Source of the DNA: Seminavis robusta
Taxonomy: Eukaryota; Bacillariophyta; Bacillariophyceae; Naviculales; Naviculaceae
Assembly (NCBI GenBank): GCA_903772945.1
Contig: CAICTM010000217.1
Location: forward strand, 1 to 64,000
Direction: 5' to 3'
Length of the DNA: 64,000 nt
This document shows positions 48,276-61,548 of the stretch, in pieces (position 1 is the first letter of the stretch; the number at the start of each line of letters is the position of its first letter). The position numbers and the translations under genes were made by a program. The notes under the pieces are model-generated. The model saw only the letters and a program-made list of their open reading frames with translations, was not told where the DNA came from and did not search any database.

Positions 48276-50278
48276 AAAAGATTTAAACGCTTTGGTTGGG
48301 AGAGTTTGCATCGTCTTGGTCCATGTACCGGTATCCGGTCCTAAACTCGAACAAAAGAGAGAAAATATGCGGAAGTATCTGTAGAGTCGGAAGAGAAATG
48401 GATTGCATCGGGTTTGTGTGGTTCGTCCTACCTTGCAAGGCTTTCTTTACGGTGGTCTGACAGTGTCGTCTTTCCATGTTGTCTTCGGTTGAAACCAGCA
48501 CTCAAGTAGGACTACTAGCAAGTACTGTCGGTCGTCAGTGTTTCCTGGGCTATCGAGCGAGCCCTGATACAGGTAGCGTACCATATCTTGCACTATCGAT
48601 ACCGGTGCACGAAATGCAGCTTCCCGCCGGACTCTCTCCAGCCTTATTGTTGTACCGTCTGCAACTGTGTGAAACCTTTCGAACTTCTTCCGCAACAGCG
48701 CTTTTTTCGGCAGATTCAGCCGGTAATGTCAGTCTGCTACGAAAAGAGCTGTGCGACCTCTGACAGACAGTCTGGGACTCGTCTCGTGATAGTCTTCTGT
48801 CAACACTTCTGTTGAGCTGCTGAGACTCCTACCGGTATGAGTCCAAAGACAGCTCTCCGTGAAGTCGAAGTGGTGCTCACTAGTACATGTAGAGTCACGG
48901 CGTCTGAAACATGCCTGGCTGCGGTGGTACACTACTAGCACTTTTACTAACTAGTACGGCACTGGTACAACTGCGAGGTATAACCAAATTAGCGGCAAAA
49001 AGACTGGTGCAAAAGATGGATCCTAGATCCCTCTGGGTTTGTTCAGCCAGTGTAGAAGCTACTAGTATTTGACTCCCATACTCAGCGTTCAGATAGCCGA
49101 TCGAAAGCAGCATCTTCTCATGTGAGCCGGAGACGGTCTCGTTCGAAATACTTCTCAGAGTGGGACTCTATCTTCTCATTTGAATAGTTAGTTGACTTGA
49201 TTGGTTCGTATCAACCGTACCACACAGCTAGTAGTAGGCCCCAAACCCAGTTCTTGACGGTGGACTGAAAAGTCTCCATCTTGGCCTTTCACGTCTGAGT
49301 TTTAAATGTTCAAAGCTACACTAGCTACCGGTACATGGAATGAAGAATGACAGCAGAAAAGCCAAAATTCCTTTTTGTTGCTTCGACAAGTTGCACGCAG
49401 TAAAAGCTGGCTACTACATGTATTGTATGGTCTTTGGGGCGGGCCAGGGTGGACCAACAGGGCCGGAGTAGCAAGAAAAAGGACAAATCGGGTGGACCGA
49501 AATGTGACCGAGTTGGTCACCGTCATTGAGGACATGCTGTTTGTTCTGTACATGTACATGTATGTAGCAAGTACAGTGTAGCAAGGTGCATGGCATCCAT
49601 GTACATGTAGCATGTAGCTCTGGCATTATGGCGTTAGCGGGTTTCAAGTTCTTACAAAGCTCCCGCTGCTAATAGGAAAAATAAGTACTAAATACATACG
49701 TATGATTTATTTATTGTATGTTGCCTGTGGTTGAGACATGAGTTTGAAGTGGGAATTGAAGACTTGTGAAGAAGTTATGTCATAGATCTGCCATCGCTGT
49801 TCTGGTACCGGTACCGAAATCAGGTACAGTACAAGCTTGCTAGGTACGGTACGGGTGTACCGGTAGCTGCTACGATGTGTGAGCGACGAGCCGGTATACC
49901 GAGGAGCAGGTGTGCATGTTCTATTTGATGCTAAGTGGCTTTGGTAGAAAAGCACAGAAGGACCTACAAGTTTTGGCTAATGCCCTTGCAATGTCCATGC
50001 GACATTACGGGTTTCAAGTGTTTACTGAGGGACCTTGTGATCTTCACACACACAAAAACGAAGCACTTGGCATTTGTAGTTGTTGGTTATTGAGGTACTG
50101 TTGGTTGATCAAGTCCGAAAAGGTTGTGTTGGTTGAGCACACAATATTGTAACTTGCAAAAGCTTGTGGCAATACCAAGAAAGCATTCGAGTGTTTGATA
50201 GCATTGCGTCAGACACCATAGTTTTACTAAACAAAGCAACAACAAGACAAAGAAAAAAAGTAGTTGAAGCGAGCAACG
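48276..50278. other. Long intergenic region
   Basis: No gene is supported. It holds ACCGGT/GGTACC-rich palindromic patches at about 49800-49900 and TACATGTA words around 49545-49612. A Cys-rich frame near 48600 was considered and rejected. Confidence 0.35.
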
Positions 50279-53200
50279 ATGAAGATCTTTGTTTGGTCGG
50301 TGGCAGCCACCGCGATTCTATTGCGCGTCCAAGAGACCGTGTTGGTGACGGCCGAGATCTTGAACGGCGTTGGAACGGTCGAGGAGGGATCACCAGTGAT
50401 CTCAAAGGAGAACGAGGATGGATTCACCTGGGTTCGTGGCGACGTTCCTCAGTGGATGAATGATCTCGAGATGGAGGAGGACGAGAGTGACGACAAGGGT
50501 GCACGACGACTCCAAAGTGGATCCAAGACAGAGATGGGAGAGGATATCACCGAGTCTTCTTTTGTGGAGGCCATGGACAACCTTCGCGGCAACTTCTCTC
50601 ATGCAATGAAGTACATTGAAGGAATCTTTGGAGTTAGCGATGAAGACGAAAGTGGAGAAGGCGAGACGAGTGCCTACCACGTAGATGAACGCCATCGACG
50701 TGCAGCTGAGGCCAAGGCTAAGGCAGGATTGGGCGAATATCGTCAGTATGCGGCTGACATCGCTATCGAGATTGCCAAGGACAACGTTAACTTTGAATTC
50801 GAGCACGTCTTTGTGCGCGATTGTGGTAAGAGGACTATGCACAGGTGTGTGTATGTTTCGCTTGGTCTCCAGATGTCTCATTCATTAGTATGAAACCTTC
50901 ATGTACCTTGTGATACATGTAGAATGGGGACAGATTATCACGGGCGGAGACGGAGACTGGTCCGCCATTGTGAGGCGCATGATGGGCTTCCATTCTTCCT
51001 TGCTTGCATTCATTGATGCACTCAAGGATATCGAAGATAGATTCGTCCGCATTATTCCTGAGAGTCATCACGATGATGAAACCAAAGAACAGATTTTGAA
51101 TGGTGAGACTGTGTGTGTGCATGGTTGCTTTGCGTTGAGATGTGTGTTAGTTGGATCTCTAGAGGGGGTCATTGAGTTTTAATATGCTTAGCCGGCTTAT
51201 CATCGATCCAAAAAGATTCACATTTGAGCTCGCTTGGCCATGCAGAATCTTGTTCTCATATATGATATATAAGGGGGTTTAGAGTAGGGAAATTATCTAC
51301 GGAAGCCAGCCGGGGCCAGGCTTAAGCAAAGAACAGTCGAAATTCAGGACTAGGTTCTGAGGGATCAGGGGCAAGAAATTGAGGACCATTACGGGGGCAA
51401 AGGTTTGGCTTTGCGGGATCCACGGAGACATAAATGGGTAGCTTTCACAAGGGCAATTGAGATACGGGTCTGCATGAAGAACATCATTTGAGAGTAGGAA
51501 AATTGAGTTTTGGAGGCAGTAGCAGAAGCAAGGCGTTGTAAGAGAGTCTGGCTTGGGGGCAAGCATCCATCCACTGAAACAACAAAGGGGTGGAAGGAGC
51601 GCGATTGGACTCGCCGCGTTTTATATTTGGAAATTTTGTCGCGTCTTGTTGGGTTAAAACTTTGACGGGATCTTTGTTGCGGTAAGAGGCACAGTCCAAA
51701 TCAGTACACGTACGTCAATAATAGCTGTAGTACCTCGTTCAAACAAGCCGCGAATAGAAAGATCACCACGTAAGAGCTCGGGGGCTGGAGGGGGATTGAG
51801 AGGGGGGGAGGAAGGGGAGGTAAGGTAGAAATTGGGTGACCGGCAGGGATAGTAGGGGGGGGAACAGAGGAAGGGTGGTTCTGACTGGACGCTAGAGGAA
51901 CCAAAGCATTCACATGCAATAGAACACAGTTCATTGCGGATTTCATTATGGCGACGGATGATTAAGCCGCCGCGTTTGCAACCAGAGCATGTGGAACGCA
52001 AGGGACCAGTACAGCCATCACAAAGTGCTGGAAGAGCTGGGGGGGTAAGACCGAACCGGAGAAAAAGAGCATCACGCCATTCTTGAGAGAGAGGTGAGTG
52101 CGTTTGGCAATATTGGGCATGATGCAAGCCAGGAGCCAGTGCAACGACTGCGATTGAGGCGGGACTGCTCAGCCGGAGTGAGAGTGGCTTGATGGGTCTC
52201 GAAAGCCGCTTGGTAGGCGTCGTGATGGCGTTTGGTGGCGCTGATACGACCTTCTGTGAGGGCTGTGCGATGGTCTTCAATTCTGAAGGGATGACGTGGG
52301 GGCTCAATGAAGGGGTGGCAGGGTCGTGGAGAGGGCTAGGGGGGATGGGAATTAAGGGCAAGGGGGCAAGAAGGGAGCGGGTAATTTCCGAAGTAATTTC
52401 GCGACTGGCAATGTAGCGGAGGGGGGCTTCCGTAATGGGGTTGGGGAGAGAAAGGCCGGCAAACTTGTTTGGGAGGGAAGTGAGAGCTCGGGGGGCAGTT
52501 CGCTTGAATGAAGGTTCCATAGAGCGGGGAGAAGCTCAAAATCCAGAGCATTTTCCAAGGGAAGCCAAGAGTCCGAGGGGACACGACAGACACGTTGCAC
52601 AAATTGCCATTCCATTTGGAGAGACTTTTGGCAGGCAATATAAGCCGACTGGGGGTAGAACTGAGCCACTTCACAAAGAGATTGAATGCAGGCCGTCCAA
52701 GTTGTGATTTTGGAATCAACCCAGGAGGAAAGGCTTCAGGTTCGCCGATATGACACCGAGAAATCTGGCACCATTGGGACTTTGAGTTGAGAGCCGCGGG
52801 TACGCGTAAACTGAGTGGTGGCTGTGTGAAAATTGGCACTGTGAGTAATAATTTTGCATTTATTGCGCTGAACAAAGTAGCCGAATGGTTTGCCTAGCCG
52901 AATAAGAGGTCTAGAAGCAATTGTAAATCAGTAAATTTGCCGGCAGCATTGGCATCATCGGCATACCAGAGATGCAGAAGGTGAGGGAACTCATGGTGAA
53001 GCCGTTTAATGAGAGGAACTAAGGCTAAACCGTAGCAGTACATGCTAAAGGATCACCTTGCACGACTCCAACAGCGCTGAGGATAATGTGAGCTGTTCCA
53101 GCGGTGGAGTCGTGAAAAATAACAAGGGACCAATGTTTGTAACTGTTGAAGGTAAAGCGGGCGCCTTCGGGCCAAAGATGGCGAACTGTGTAAAGCATGG

Positions 53201-56200
53201 CAGTTCGATTCAATTCGTTGAAGGCATTAGAGGCATCTATAATAAGGAAGCCGAAATCAGAGTCGAGACTGTCAGATGAGCCAAGGTGATGATCCCAAAC
53301 ATGATTTGCCGTGTGGACGGCACCTTCAATGCCTGCTTTCAAACCAACGGAAAGCTGCAGCCGCAGCGGGGCCAGCAACAGCGAGGACACATTTGGCAAT
53401 GTAGCGTCGTTCAATGTTACCAATACCTATGGGGCGTACACCGGGAAATTTATCGAGAGCCATGCCGCGATTGGCATTGAGAGCGCGGATGGCGGCCCAA
53501 GGAACCAAGTTGTTGGCTTGCCATTGAGCAAAGAGACCAAACGCAGCTCGAAGTTGGGTACTAGCTCGTCGATAGCGAAGGAGCCAATTTTTGAGAGTTG
53601 GACCATCGGTGCCGCCTAGGCCACAAGCACCGGATAGTTTGCCAGCAACCTGTTCAGTAATTTCAGGGGTAATTTGAAGATCTACAAAGGCTGGTGGGGG
53701 AGCATCGAATTTGGGAAGCTGGGCTAAATTAATGGGGGTTGGAGAGGGATGCTTGGATTTGAGAATGTCCAAGACAGACCGCATCGTTTCCCTTGCCGTC
53801 ATCAGTGTGAGCTGTGGGGAGCAGCACGCCGAATTGTTCACGTGCAGTGATAAAGCGGACAGCTCGGCGCACCTCACCTTGAAGCATGAGATGCTGAAAG
53901 CGGCGGGCTCGTTGTTCTCGTGTGCTGGAGCCACGGCGATCGGAGAGGAAAGACTCCATGGCTTTGTGACATTCGGTAACAAGTGATTCATAAAGACCAC
54001 TGTCCCATTGATCAAGACGCCGAGTCAGCAGTGGTTTGATGTCGCGGTTCCGGCGAACATGAGGGACCTTTTGAAGAATGACCATGGTAAAAATCAGGGG
54101 CTTTTCCCAGTTGTGACGTCGGTAGACGACACCTTCGATAAGATCAGCATAGGTTCCTCATGAGATTGCTCTCTTCTCAAAAATGGTACCAAGGCGAGCT
54201 CGTTGTGACGAAGCAGGTAAGATCATTTCCGATGTCATTTGAGGATGCATCGTCCCTTCGCGACATCAAAAAAAGGTTCATTACTAACCCAAGTCGGGTT
54301 GGTTTTTCGCATATCTCCATCACAGGTTCTCTCTTTGATTTGCTCCAAGCAAGGCGAGGCAGAGACAACTTGGGATGACATTTTTGGTCGAGTAAGTACT
54401 GGTACTGGTATCACCAGCCACGCGGTTCCAGTTGCATGTCACTGAAACTAGTTTGCTCAACAACTTCACTGTGATCTGCCGAACAGGAAAATCCCGCTAC
54501 GATATCCGCGTGGAAGTACGTCTATGATGCAGAACATGTCATGGACAACCTCGAAGATTCAACGGGGAAGGTAAAGAAGTTTGCCAGGAGCTTTAGTTTC
54601 AAATGGGGAGAAAAGCTGGCCGTACCGATCGAAAAGTTTGCGGGCAAAGTTGAACAGAAGATCAAGGACCAGAGACTTGCCTTGGAGAAAAAGTGCAAGG
54701 GCGCAGGAGTCACAATGGAAAAGGCCGAGGAGATTGTGGACCTCATTTTGCTCATGCGAGAAAAGACCATTCCACTCATATACATACTTTCCAATCTTGC
54801 AAACGGAGTCTGCACGGCGGGTCAGGCAATGAATGACCTTAACAATGCTTTGGATCCACCAAAGGGAGGTAATGAGTTGCCCAGTGGTTTTAAAGCGGAG
54901 TTTTGCAAGCCAAATGTGGTGAGGGCTGCCTTTGATAAGTTCATGCCAACAGCCCAAAAAACATTGGACGACTTTGGTTTGATGATCAAGGCTTGCTACG
55001 ATCTGGAGCAGACCATGACGAGACACATTGAAAGCCTACACCCCTACACAGATTGGTTTGTTGATATTGACTATTCCAACCTTGGCTTTCCTCTGTGTCG
55101 GTATGTATCAGATGAGACGATTGCACATGGATGTGCAAAGCGACTCAAGTCTCTCACTTCGTTCCCCATTTATAACACCACAGATATGTCCACTGGTCGA
55201 CAGCCTACATCAAGGCCGACGATCGAGGAGGCCCAATTCGTCGCCAACTTTAACCAATGCTCGGGCAACAAGTTTCCAATCGTCATCAATGCCTGGTACC
55301 AATGGCAAGACTGTGCTGTTGATCTCACAGGTAGACAATGCGTAGATTGCTTCATTTGCCCATCAACCGGTTAGAATGATCTCACTGGGAATCTCAAATC
55401 TCTTGATCGCAGGTCAACTCCGATTCCCTTGTTCTATTGACGGGGATGAGGATAGAAGTACGTGCCAGAACAATTTTTACAAAATCAAGCAGTGCAGTGG
55501 TGCCAAACTTGCCAGTTTCAGTACCGAAATGACAGCAGAACCAGGACGGTTCCAAGCTAGCTATATCTGCGTTTCTCTAACAGAATGGGAGAACATGGAC
55601 TTGCTTTCTACAACGACCCATGAAGCCAATCGGAATCGGGTTTTGGGTACATGTGAGCACTGTCATGGAGTAAACTGGCACCAGCATTCTTCCACTTCTT
55701 CCACATCGACGAAAGGCAAAATATCTTGTTGGGAATCGAGTTCTCCAGCAGGTATGGTCTGCTGTCTATCGTTCCACTTTGCAAGATCCACTCCATTCGT
55801 AGAAGACGCGGAAGACCCAATGGCAATGCATTTTGGCTTTCATGGCGGTTGTATCTGACAACGTTTGTTTTCTTCATCGTTGCCTGAACAGGAAGCTGCA
55901 TTTGGGGCAAGCATCAGCTCTGGTACAGTTGGAATGGAGACATAAATCATCCAGAATGGTGGTGGAACGAAATCACTTCAGGTACCATTGGACCAGGTTG
56001 GTGGTACGTTTGTGTACTCGAGTATCAACAAGGGAATGCCCCTCTTGTATTTTCGTGGCAGCAACGCTCATCAGGCAATGTTTCTGTTCTATTGCAGCGA
56101 TATCAAAGTGAACTCTGAGCAGTCGGGCTGGCTCTGGTCACCGGGACACGAGGAATATTGGGTAAGCTCGTTACATGATCAGCCACCATCTTGGTTTCTT

Positions 56201-59200
56201 GCTCTTTCCATCTAACGTATCTCCTGCAGAAATATTCCCACAAGTCGTGGTGGGATAATGATGAAATATATTCGTTTGAAATCCATGATTGGTGTGGGTA
56301 AGTGTTCTCATGAAGCATTTGACTGGATTCGTGCACACAGATCTGATGCGCTCAACTATCTTTCGCTCCCGACCTCTCGCAATGACGTAACCAAAGTCCC
56401 GGGACCGGTCAATACTCAATCGACGACACGCATCGCAGCAGTGGCTTTCCTGAATGCAACTTTGGAAGAAAAGTCTATATCGAGCACGTCGACGATAGCA
56501 AGACAGACCCCTGCTATCAATTCACTACGAAGGACGGTATCGACTTGGGAAAATTTCATGATGGGGGGTATACCTACACGAGGGAGTACTCATGGTACCA
56601 GAAGTTCCTAACGTACTGTGCCATGAAGGCCGAAACAAACCCATTGCAGGAGTTCAAGTATGCCTCTCCTGAAGCCCATGCCGAGTATGAAGCTGCCAGG
56701 ACCGACGGATACAACCAATGGAAGGGGAAGAAAGCCACACTTGAGACCAGTTGCCGAGAGCAATGGCGAACATGCAAAGACAGTCCACACAAAAAATGTG
56801 ATCTGTCGGATTGCTTGGTAAATGGAATGAGATGGGCATGTGTAGCGCCCCCGCCTGCAGACACAGAGTCCGTTGCCTACCTGTGGTCAACAACGAAACG
56901 TGATCAAAATACTCCAGCGAAGGGTTATCATTCTGGGAATCAGATGTTTTGCACTGCCCCTCGTGGAGTCGTTCTCCGACAGGTAAGGTAAGGGAAGTGT
57001 CTGTCCCATCATGTGAGCATGTAGCTCACTGATCGTTTTCCTGCATCCCAGGCTCACGTGGGCAAGGGTTTGGCACTCTTTGATGTACTGAAAGCTGCCA
57101 AGAAACTGCTGCCAGGGGACATCCTGACAAAAGCTCACCAGACGTCGCCACGGATCTCCTTTGATTCCTTGGTAAACAATCAGGTTTTGCCCTCCGCTGC
57201 TGTCCCAAGCGTTGAAGCAGTGAGACTCATTTGGACATGCGCGTGCCCGATTGGCCATGCACCCGACTTCACTAAAGCAAGGTACTCACGGGAGTACAGA
57301 GGCACCGTTTCAACTACAAGAAGCGGCAAAACGTGCTTAGATTGGGACACTCCTGGACTAAACGTAAACCCCACAAACAATCCTAAGGCGGGATTGGGTG
57401 AGTTTCATGACGGATGCGAAACCGCGTTGCTCTTCGAAGTCAAATGTTATCTGATGCCTTCCGTGTCTATCATTTCGTCATGCTTTGCGGCAGAGCGCAA
57501 TTACTGCAGAAATCCCGACCTTGAGATGGGTGGTCCTTGGTGCTATGTGCCAGGTGCTTCCTGGGAGTACTGGTAAGCTGTCATGATGTGATCGAGCATG
57601 AAGAATCGTGGCAGTGATCAGCGATGTGCCACAACTCAACATTCTGGTCGACTTTTGGCGTTATTTGTAACCTTGTCTTTTCATTGAAAGTGATGTGAAC
57701 TGGGACCCGCTTCAGCATTCATACCGCGGAACCGTCTCGAAGACAAGAAGTGGCAAGAGGTGCAGAAACTGGATGGACTCCATAGACCCAACTGTTGAAA
57801 AGTATCATCACTACTATTCTGATTTAGGTTTGGGCAACCACAACTACTGTAGGAACCATGACAAGGAACCTGGGGGTGCTTGGTGCTACAAAGAGGAAGG
57901 TGGTTGGGAGTATTGGTACGTTTCAGGAAGGCCGATTTCATCATGGATGTTGCCTCTATCTCTGCGTTCTCACATTTCACCGGAAGCGACGTGACGTACC
58001 CCGAATGTTCACGTTGCAAACCTGGCACCTTCAGAGGCCGCATGGATGAAGAATCATGTCTACTTTGCAAACCAGGTACTTATTCAAGGGACGGGGCAAC
58101 GTCGTGCACAGCGTGTCCAAAGAATCACTATTCTCCTGCCGAAGGAATGGGACGGTGTCTTGTGTGCCCCCAAGGAAAGATTGGAAAGTTACCAGGACAA
58201 AAAAGCATCGATTCTTGTAAGCCTTGCAAGGCGCATGAAATTGCTGACACTCTTGCCGGGGAGTGCGTTCCATGCCCCCATAATACCTACCCAGACGGAG
58301 GGCGATGCAGGCCATGCCGTGCTGGCTATTACAGGCACCGAAATGAAGAATCACAATGCAAACCTGTCCCCGCAGGACATGAGGCAGTCATTCTTCCGCA
58401 AGGAGATAGTGGCAATGTTCAGCATGGCTACAGAGGTACCAAAAACGTAACCAAGAGTGGGTTGCCCTGCAAAGATTGGCGGGATCATCATTTCAACAAC
58501 CCCAAGACGAGACCCTTTGACGGTAAGCGAAGCCTGAACGCATGTGTTCACCAGAAACCATGATTTTGCCTTCATTGACTGCCCTGCTCAATTGATTCCA
58601 TCCTGCTTTTCTGCTTCTGCCCCCCTTCGTCGCTGATCAACCTGGCTACCCTTGTTAGGGCTAAGTAAGTGGGCGAGCTCAACAATGGAAGCGCCTTTTG
58701 TCAGCGTTGTCGTCTTGTTTCTGTGGTTGTTTCGTGGGTACTCACTGACTACTTCTTTTGATTGTGGCTCTCTGACTAATGTCTCGCTCTAATGCTCTCG
58801 AAACACGAAGGCGACGGTGCCTACTGTAGGAACCCCAGTGGCAACGAACCTCGTGAGTATGACCACCCCGCGTCTGGAAAAGCTGCGCCCTTCGCCACAA
58901 CAGTGACGCTCACCACTCAATGCATCTGTTTGCAGGTGCTTGGTGCTACGTGAACCGTGCTCCACCGTTGCACTGGGAGGATTGCGCTGTGCGGTGGGCA
59001 GAGCCCCAAGGTATGTATAGGAACCCGTTCTTAACTGGAAAAGCAAGGGGTTTGTCTAACCCCGAAGGATACCCAAACGTCGTCGTGCTCGTGTACTTTC
59101 CAGGTACAATTAAAAAATGCAAAGCAGGGACCTACCGTCCAGCTGGCAGTGTCAGGTGCATTCCGGTTCCCACTGGCTTCTATCAAGATGAAGTCGGGCA

Positions 59201-60763
59201 AACTGTAGCAAAGCAATGTCCTTGCGAAAGACCCTGGACCAATCCCAAATGGACAGAGGGTGCATATTTAGAGTCTCAGTGCGAGCAAATTCCAACCAAT
59301 TGCAAAGGAATTCCTGATGGATTGACTCTGATTGACCCGGACGGAGCTGGGTGCAACACTTGGCTCCCTGTCACTGTCCATTGCAAGAACGGAAAAACCT
59401 ACCTTCCTGTCAGTCAGCATGCCTTGATCGAGAACTACTCAGAGGGTGGAGAGCGTCCTGATGCAGCCGAGCCTAAGAAAGGCAGTGGCGACGTCGCATA
59501 CCCATGGTAAGCATTTCTGCACATACGCACAGCACCACACCATTATAAGGACGCCGTTCACAGATCCTTTTCCTGCATCTCCCAGGCCTGGTTGGAGGAC
59601 TTCGTACGTTGCTTACGAGATGGATCAAGGCGCTTTGGAAACTGAAAAGAAGATGAAAATTGCGACCTCATGGGAATGGTATGGATGGATGGGAGCCAGA
59701 GTGGATCAAAACCCCTCATATGCAGCCTTTGCCGAGACAACCAGAATTAACAAGGAGATTCGGAAGGAGATGAAGCCCACGGCCAACTTTGAACGCTTTA
59801 TGCCGCCAGGTAAAAACGATAACTGCTGCTCTTGCTTTCTTGTGATGCAGCATGCTGCTCACATTTCTGTTTCCTGTTCTCCCAGGGCAATGCAACCGGT
59901 GTGACTTTGACACGAGCGTGCTTGCCCGTTCGATCCTTGATCTTCGTGGAACGCGTAAGCATGCACATCTGTCTGTCAACTGACGAGTCGAACCCGGCTC
60001 ACTATCCTCTGTTTGGTTTTCTTGATGCGTAGCGTTCAAATTGATCCCCGAAACCGTAACATGTGAGGACCATACCTGGCCGGTTGGTGGCTTCCCTGGC
60101 AATGGCTATTCATTCTTTCACAAGGACAAGGTAGGGCTGTAGCTCCAGAGCTGCATGCATCCGCAAGAGAAACACAACTGAACATGTTTTGTGCCTCGTC
60201 TAAATAGGCCCTCGAGATGAAGAATGGAGGACGCTGTGGTGCTTTGGAGGTTGCCAATGCGCTTGAAATACACTTTGACCCCCTATTCTTTGCTCGGATG
60301 AAGAACCCAGCTGCCGGCAACGGCAACATAGCAAGCAGCTTGATGGCTGACATGCAGGTAAGCAGTGCTGGGGATGTTTGCCGCGCGACCTTGATTGCCA
60401 TCCTCACGAACTTTCCCCCAGCTGTTCGACGTAATGCAAATAAGCTGCAACGTTGCCAACGCAGTGTCATCGCATCATTGTTACGGTAGCGAGAACGTTT
60501 ACCACGATAGCTCCGATGCCTGTGCATGTGCTCAGCACGCCGGGTTTGTTGACGTCTCCAAGTCTGGGGATCAGCACGTTGTCATGAGGATGCTTCCGTT
60601 GCAGAAGGATGGATACAAGGGAACCACGTCCAACGGCAAAACCAGCATGGATCGCTCGGGTCCCTATGGAGAAAGCGTTTCTTTCCAGAGCGCCGATCTC
60701 TCCTCTCGAGCATCTCAAGTTTGCGCTGCGGCTGTGGCCCAGGGCAGTTCTTGTGCTGCTTGA
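50279..60763 (+). CDS. Multi-kringle secreted protein, 21 exons, 1738 residues
   Basis: Exons: 50279-50825, 50923-51102, 54354-54391, 54487-55330, 55413-55646, 55892-56003, 56098-56161, 56230-56297, 56442-56982, 57052-57397, 57494-57572, 57691-57915, 57987-58522, 58811-58852, 58936-59010, 59104-59506, 59586-59809, 59886-59954, 60033-60130, 60208-60357, 60422-60763. All introns are GT-AG and all phases agree to a final TGA. Start: signal peptide MKIFVWSVAATAILL. The N-terminal ~500 residues are acidic then helical; Trp/Cys-rich modules follow. Kringle 1 is about 958-1018 (YRGTVSTTRSGKTC, NYCRNPDLEMGGPWCY); kringle 2 about 1030-1093; ephrin-receptor/GCC2-GCC3-type Cys repeats about 1100-1235 (CSRCKPGTFRG, CLLCKPGTYS); kringle 3 about 1239-1304. 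Each kringle has an intron just before its YCRNP motif. No membrane anchor is seen. Kringles bind proteins and lysine-type ligands in animals; here extracellular adhesion or binding is inferred. Confidence 0.85.
51290..54160 (-). mobile_element. Decayed LINE-like reverse-transcriptase element in intron 2 of the kringle gene
   Basis: It reads leftward. Landmarks in order: an N-terminal region before the polymerase, reverse-transcriptase segments with GLKAGIEGAVH, FLIIDASNAFNELNR, GVVQGDPLA and the catalytic LWYADD, then the thumb-type YPQSAYIACQKSLQ, and a C-terminal zinc-finger region (LCDGCTG, CSGCKRGGLIIRRHNEIRN). That CxxC...C...RHNE finger is found at the end of many non-LTR elements. The copy is broken in several places (roughly four to six) and lies antisense to the host gene, between the donor at 51103 and the acceptor at 54353. 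No poly-A tract or target duplication is recognised. Confidence 0.75.
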
Positions 60764-61548
60764 TCATGATGCATGCATTCATGATGTCGCCACCGACTTC
60801 TCTTTTCGAGTTCACGTTTATCCCTCCCTCTCGCGACAACAAGACATTCAAACATTGGAGTCGAGAGCATGGAGGATATGTTCAGCATTGACCGGTTCGT
60901 CAGGCTGGCAAGGAAGGAGTCTACATATAATTTTAAGAGATACGTTACATACATACATGAACTTCGCGCGGCAAGTCGGGCTCCTTCAACGTGACAAAGG
61001 TATAGCTTTGACACGGTGTGGACGGTTGCCTCGTCGTATTTAGCAGAAACGAAGAACAGCCATTTGCAATAGCTCCCCAGTCGAGTCCAAGAGTCCACAA
61101 GTGCCACTCTTCATCAAGGGGGTTGAAAGTGTGCATCAACGCGGACGCTGAGAACACCAGTGTAAAGGAGAAGCCCGTCTGAGCAAGGAAACAATGCACG
61201 GAATCGATAATTGGAACAGAGAAAAGAAGCTGTCAATCCACCAAAACCAGAGCAGGAAGCAGGTGAGACCAGATGGCTACCACTTCATTCTTGTGCAACG
61301 AAAATCTGGTCTTGATGCATTCTGGCACGGTACCCAGTCTCCATGTATCTGGTGTGCAACCAAGCGGGAAGTTCATCTTGTCGGTAGTTCATGCCTGTTA
61401 CTAGTAGCAAGCACCAAGCCAGGGCACAGCATACCGGTAGCCCTTCGATTTGATAAGGAGAATCCAATGTTAAAATGCGTGATGAATCCAGCCACGATGC
61501 TTTGTTAATAGGATACAGCAGACCATAAAATAAAATGATGTTGCTATA
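60764..61548. other. Intergenic region between converging genes
   Basis: No gene is seen; open frames are short and without domains. Confidence 0.35.

Noticed and set aside
48588-48815. Cys-rich frame (CTKCS, CCTVCNCVK) resembling a zinc finger or HscB N-terminus
   Set aside because: The start is weak, no J-domain follows, and surrounding frames are short.
55982-55996. Possible 15-nt intron in the kringle gene
   Set aside because: Too short to be spliced; a normal intron at 56004-56097 with good sites restores the frame.
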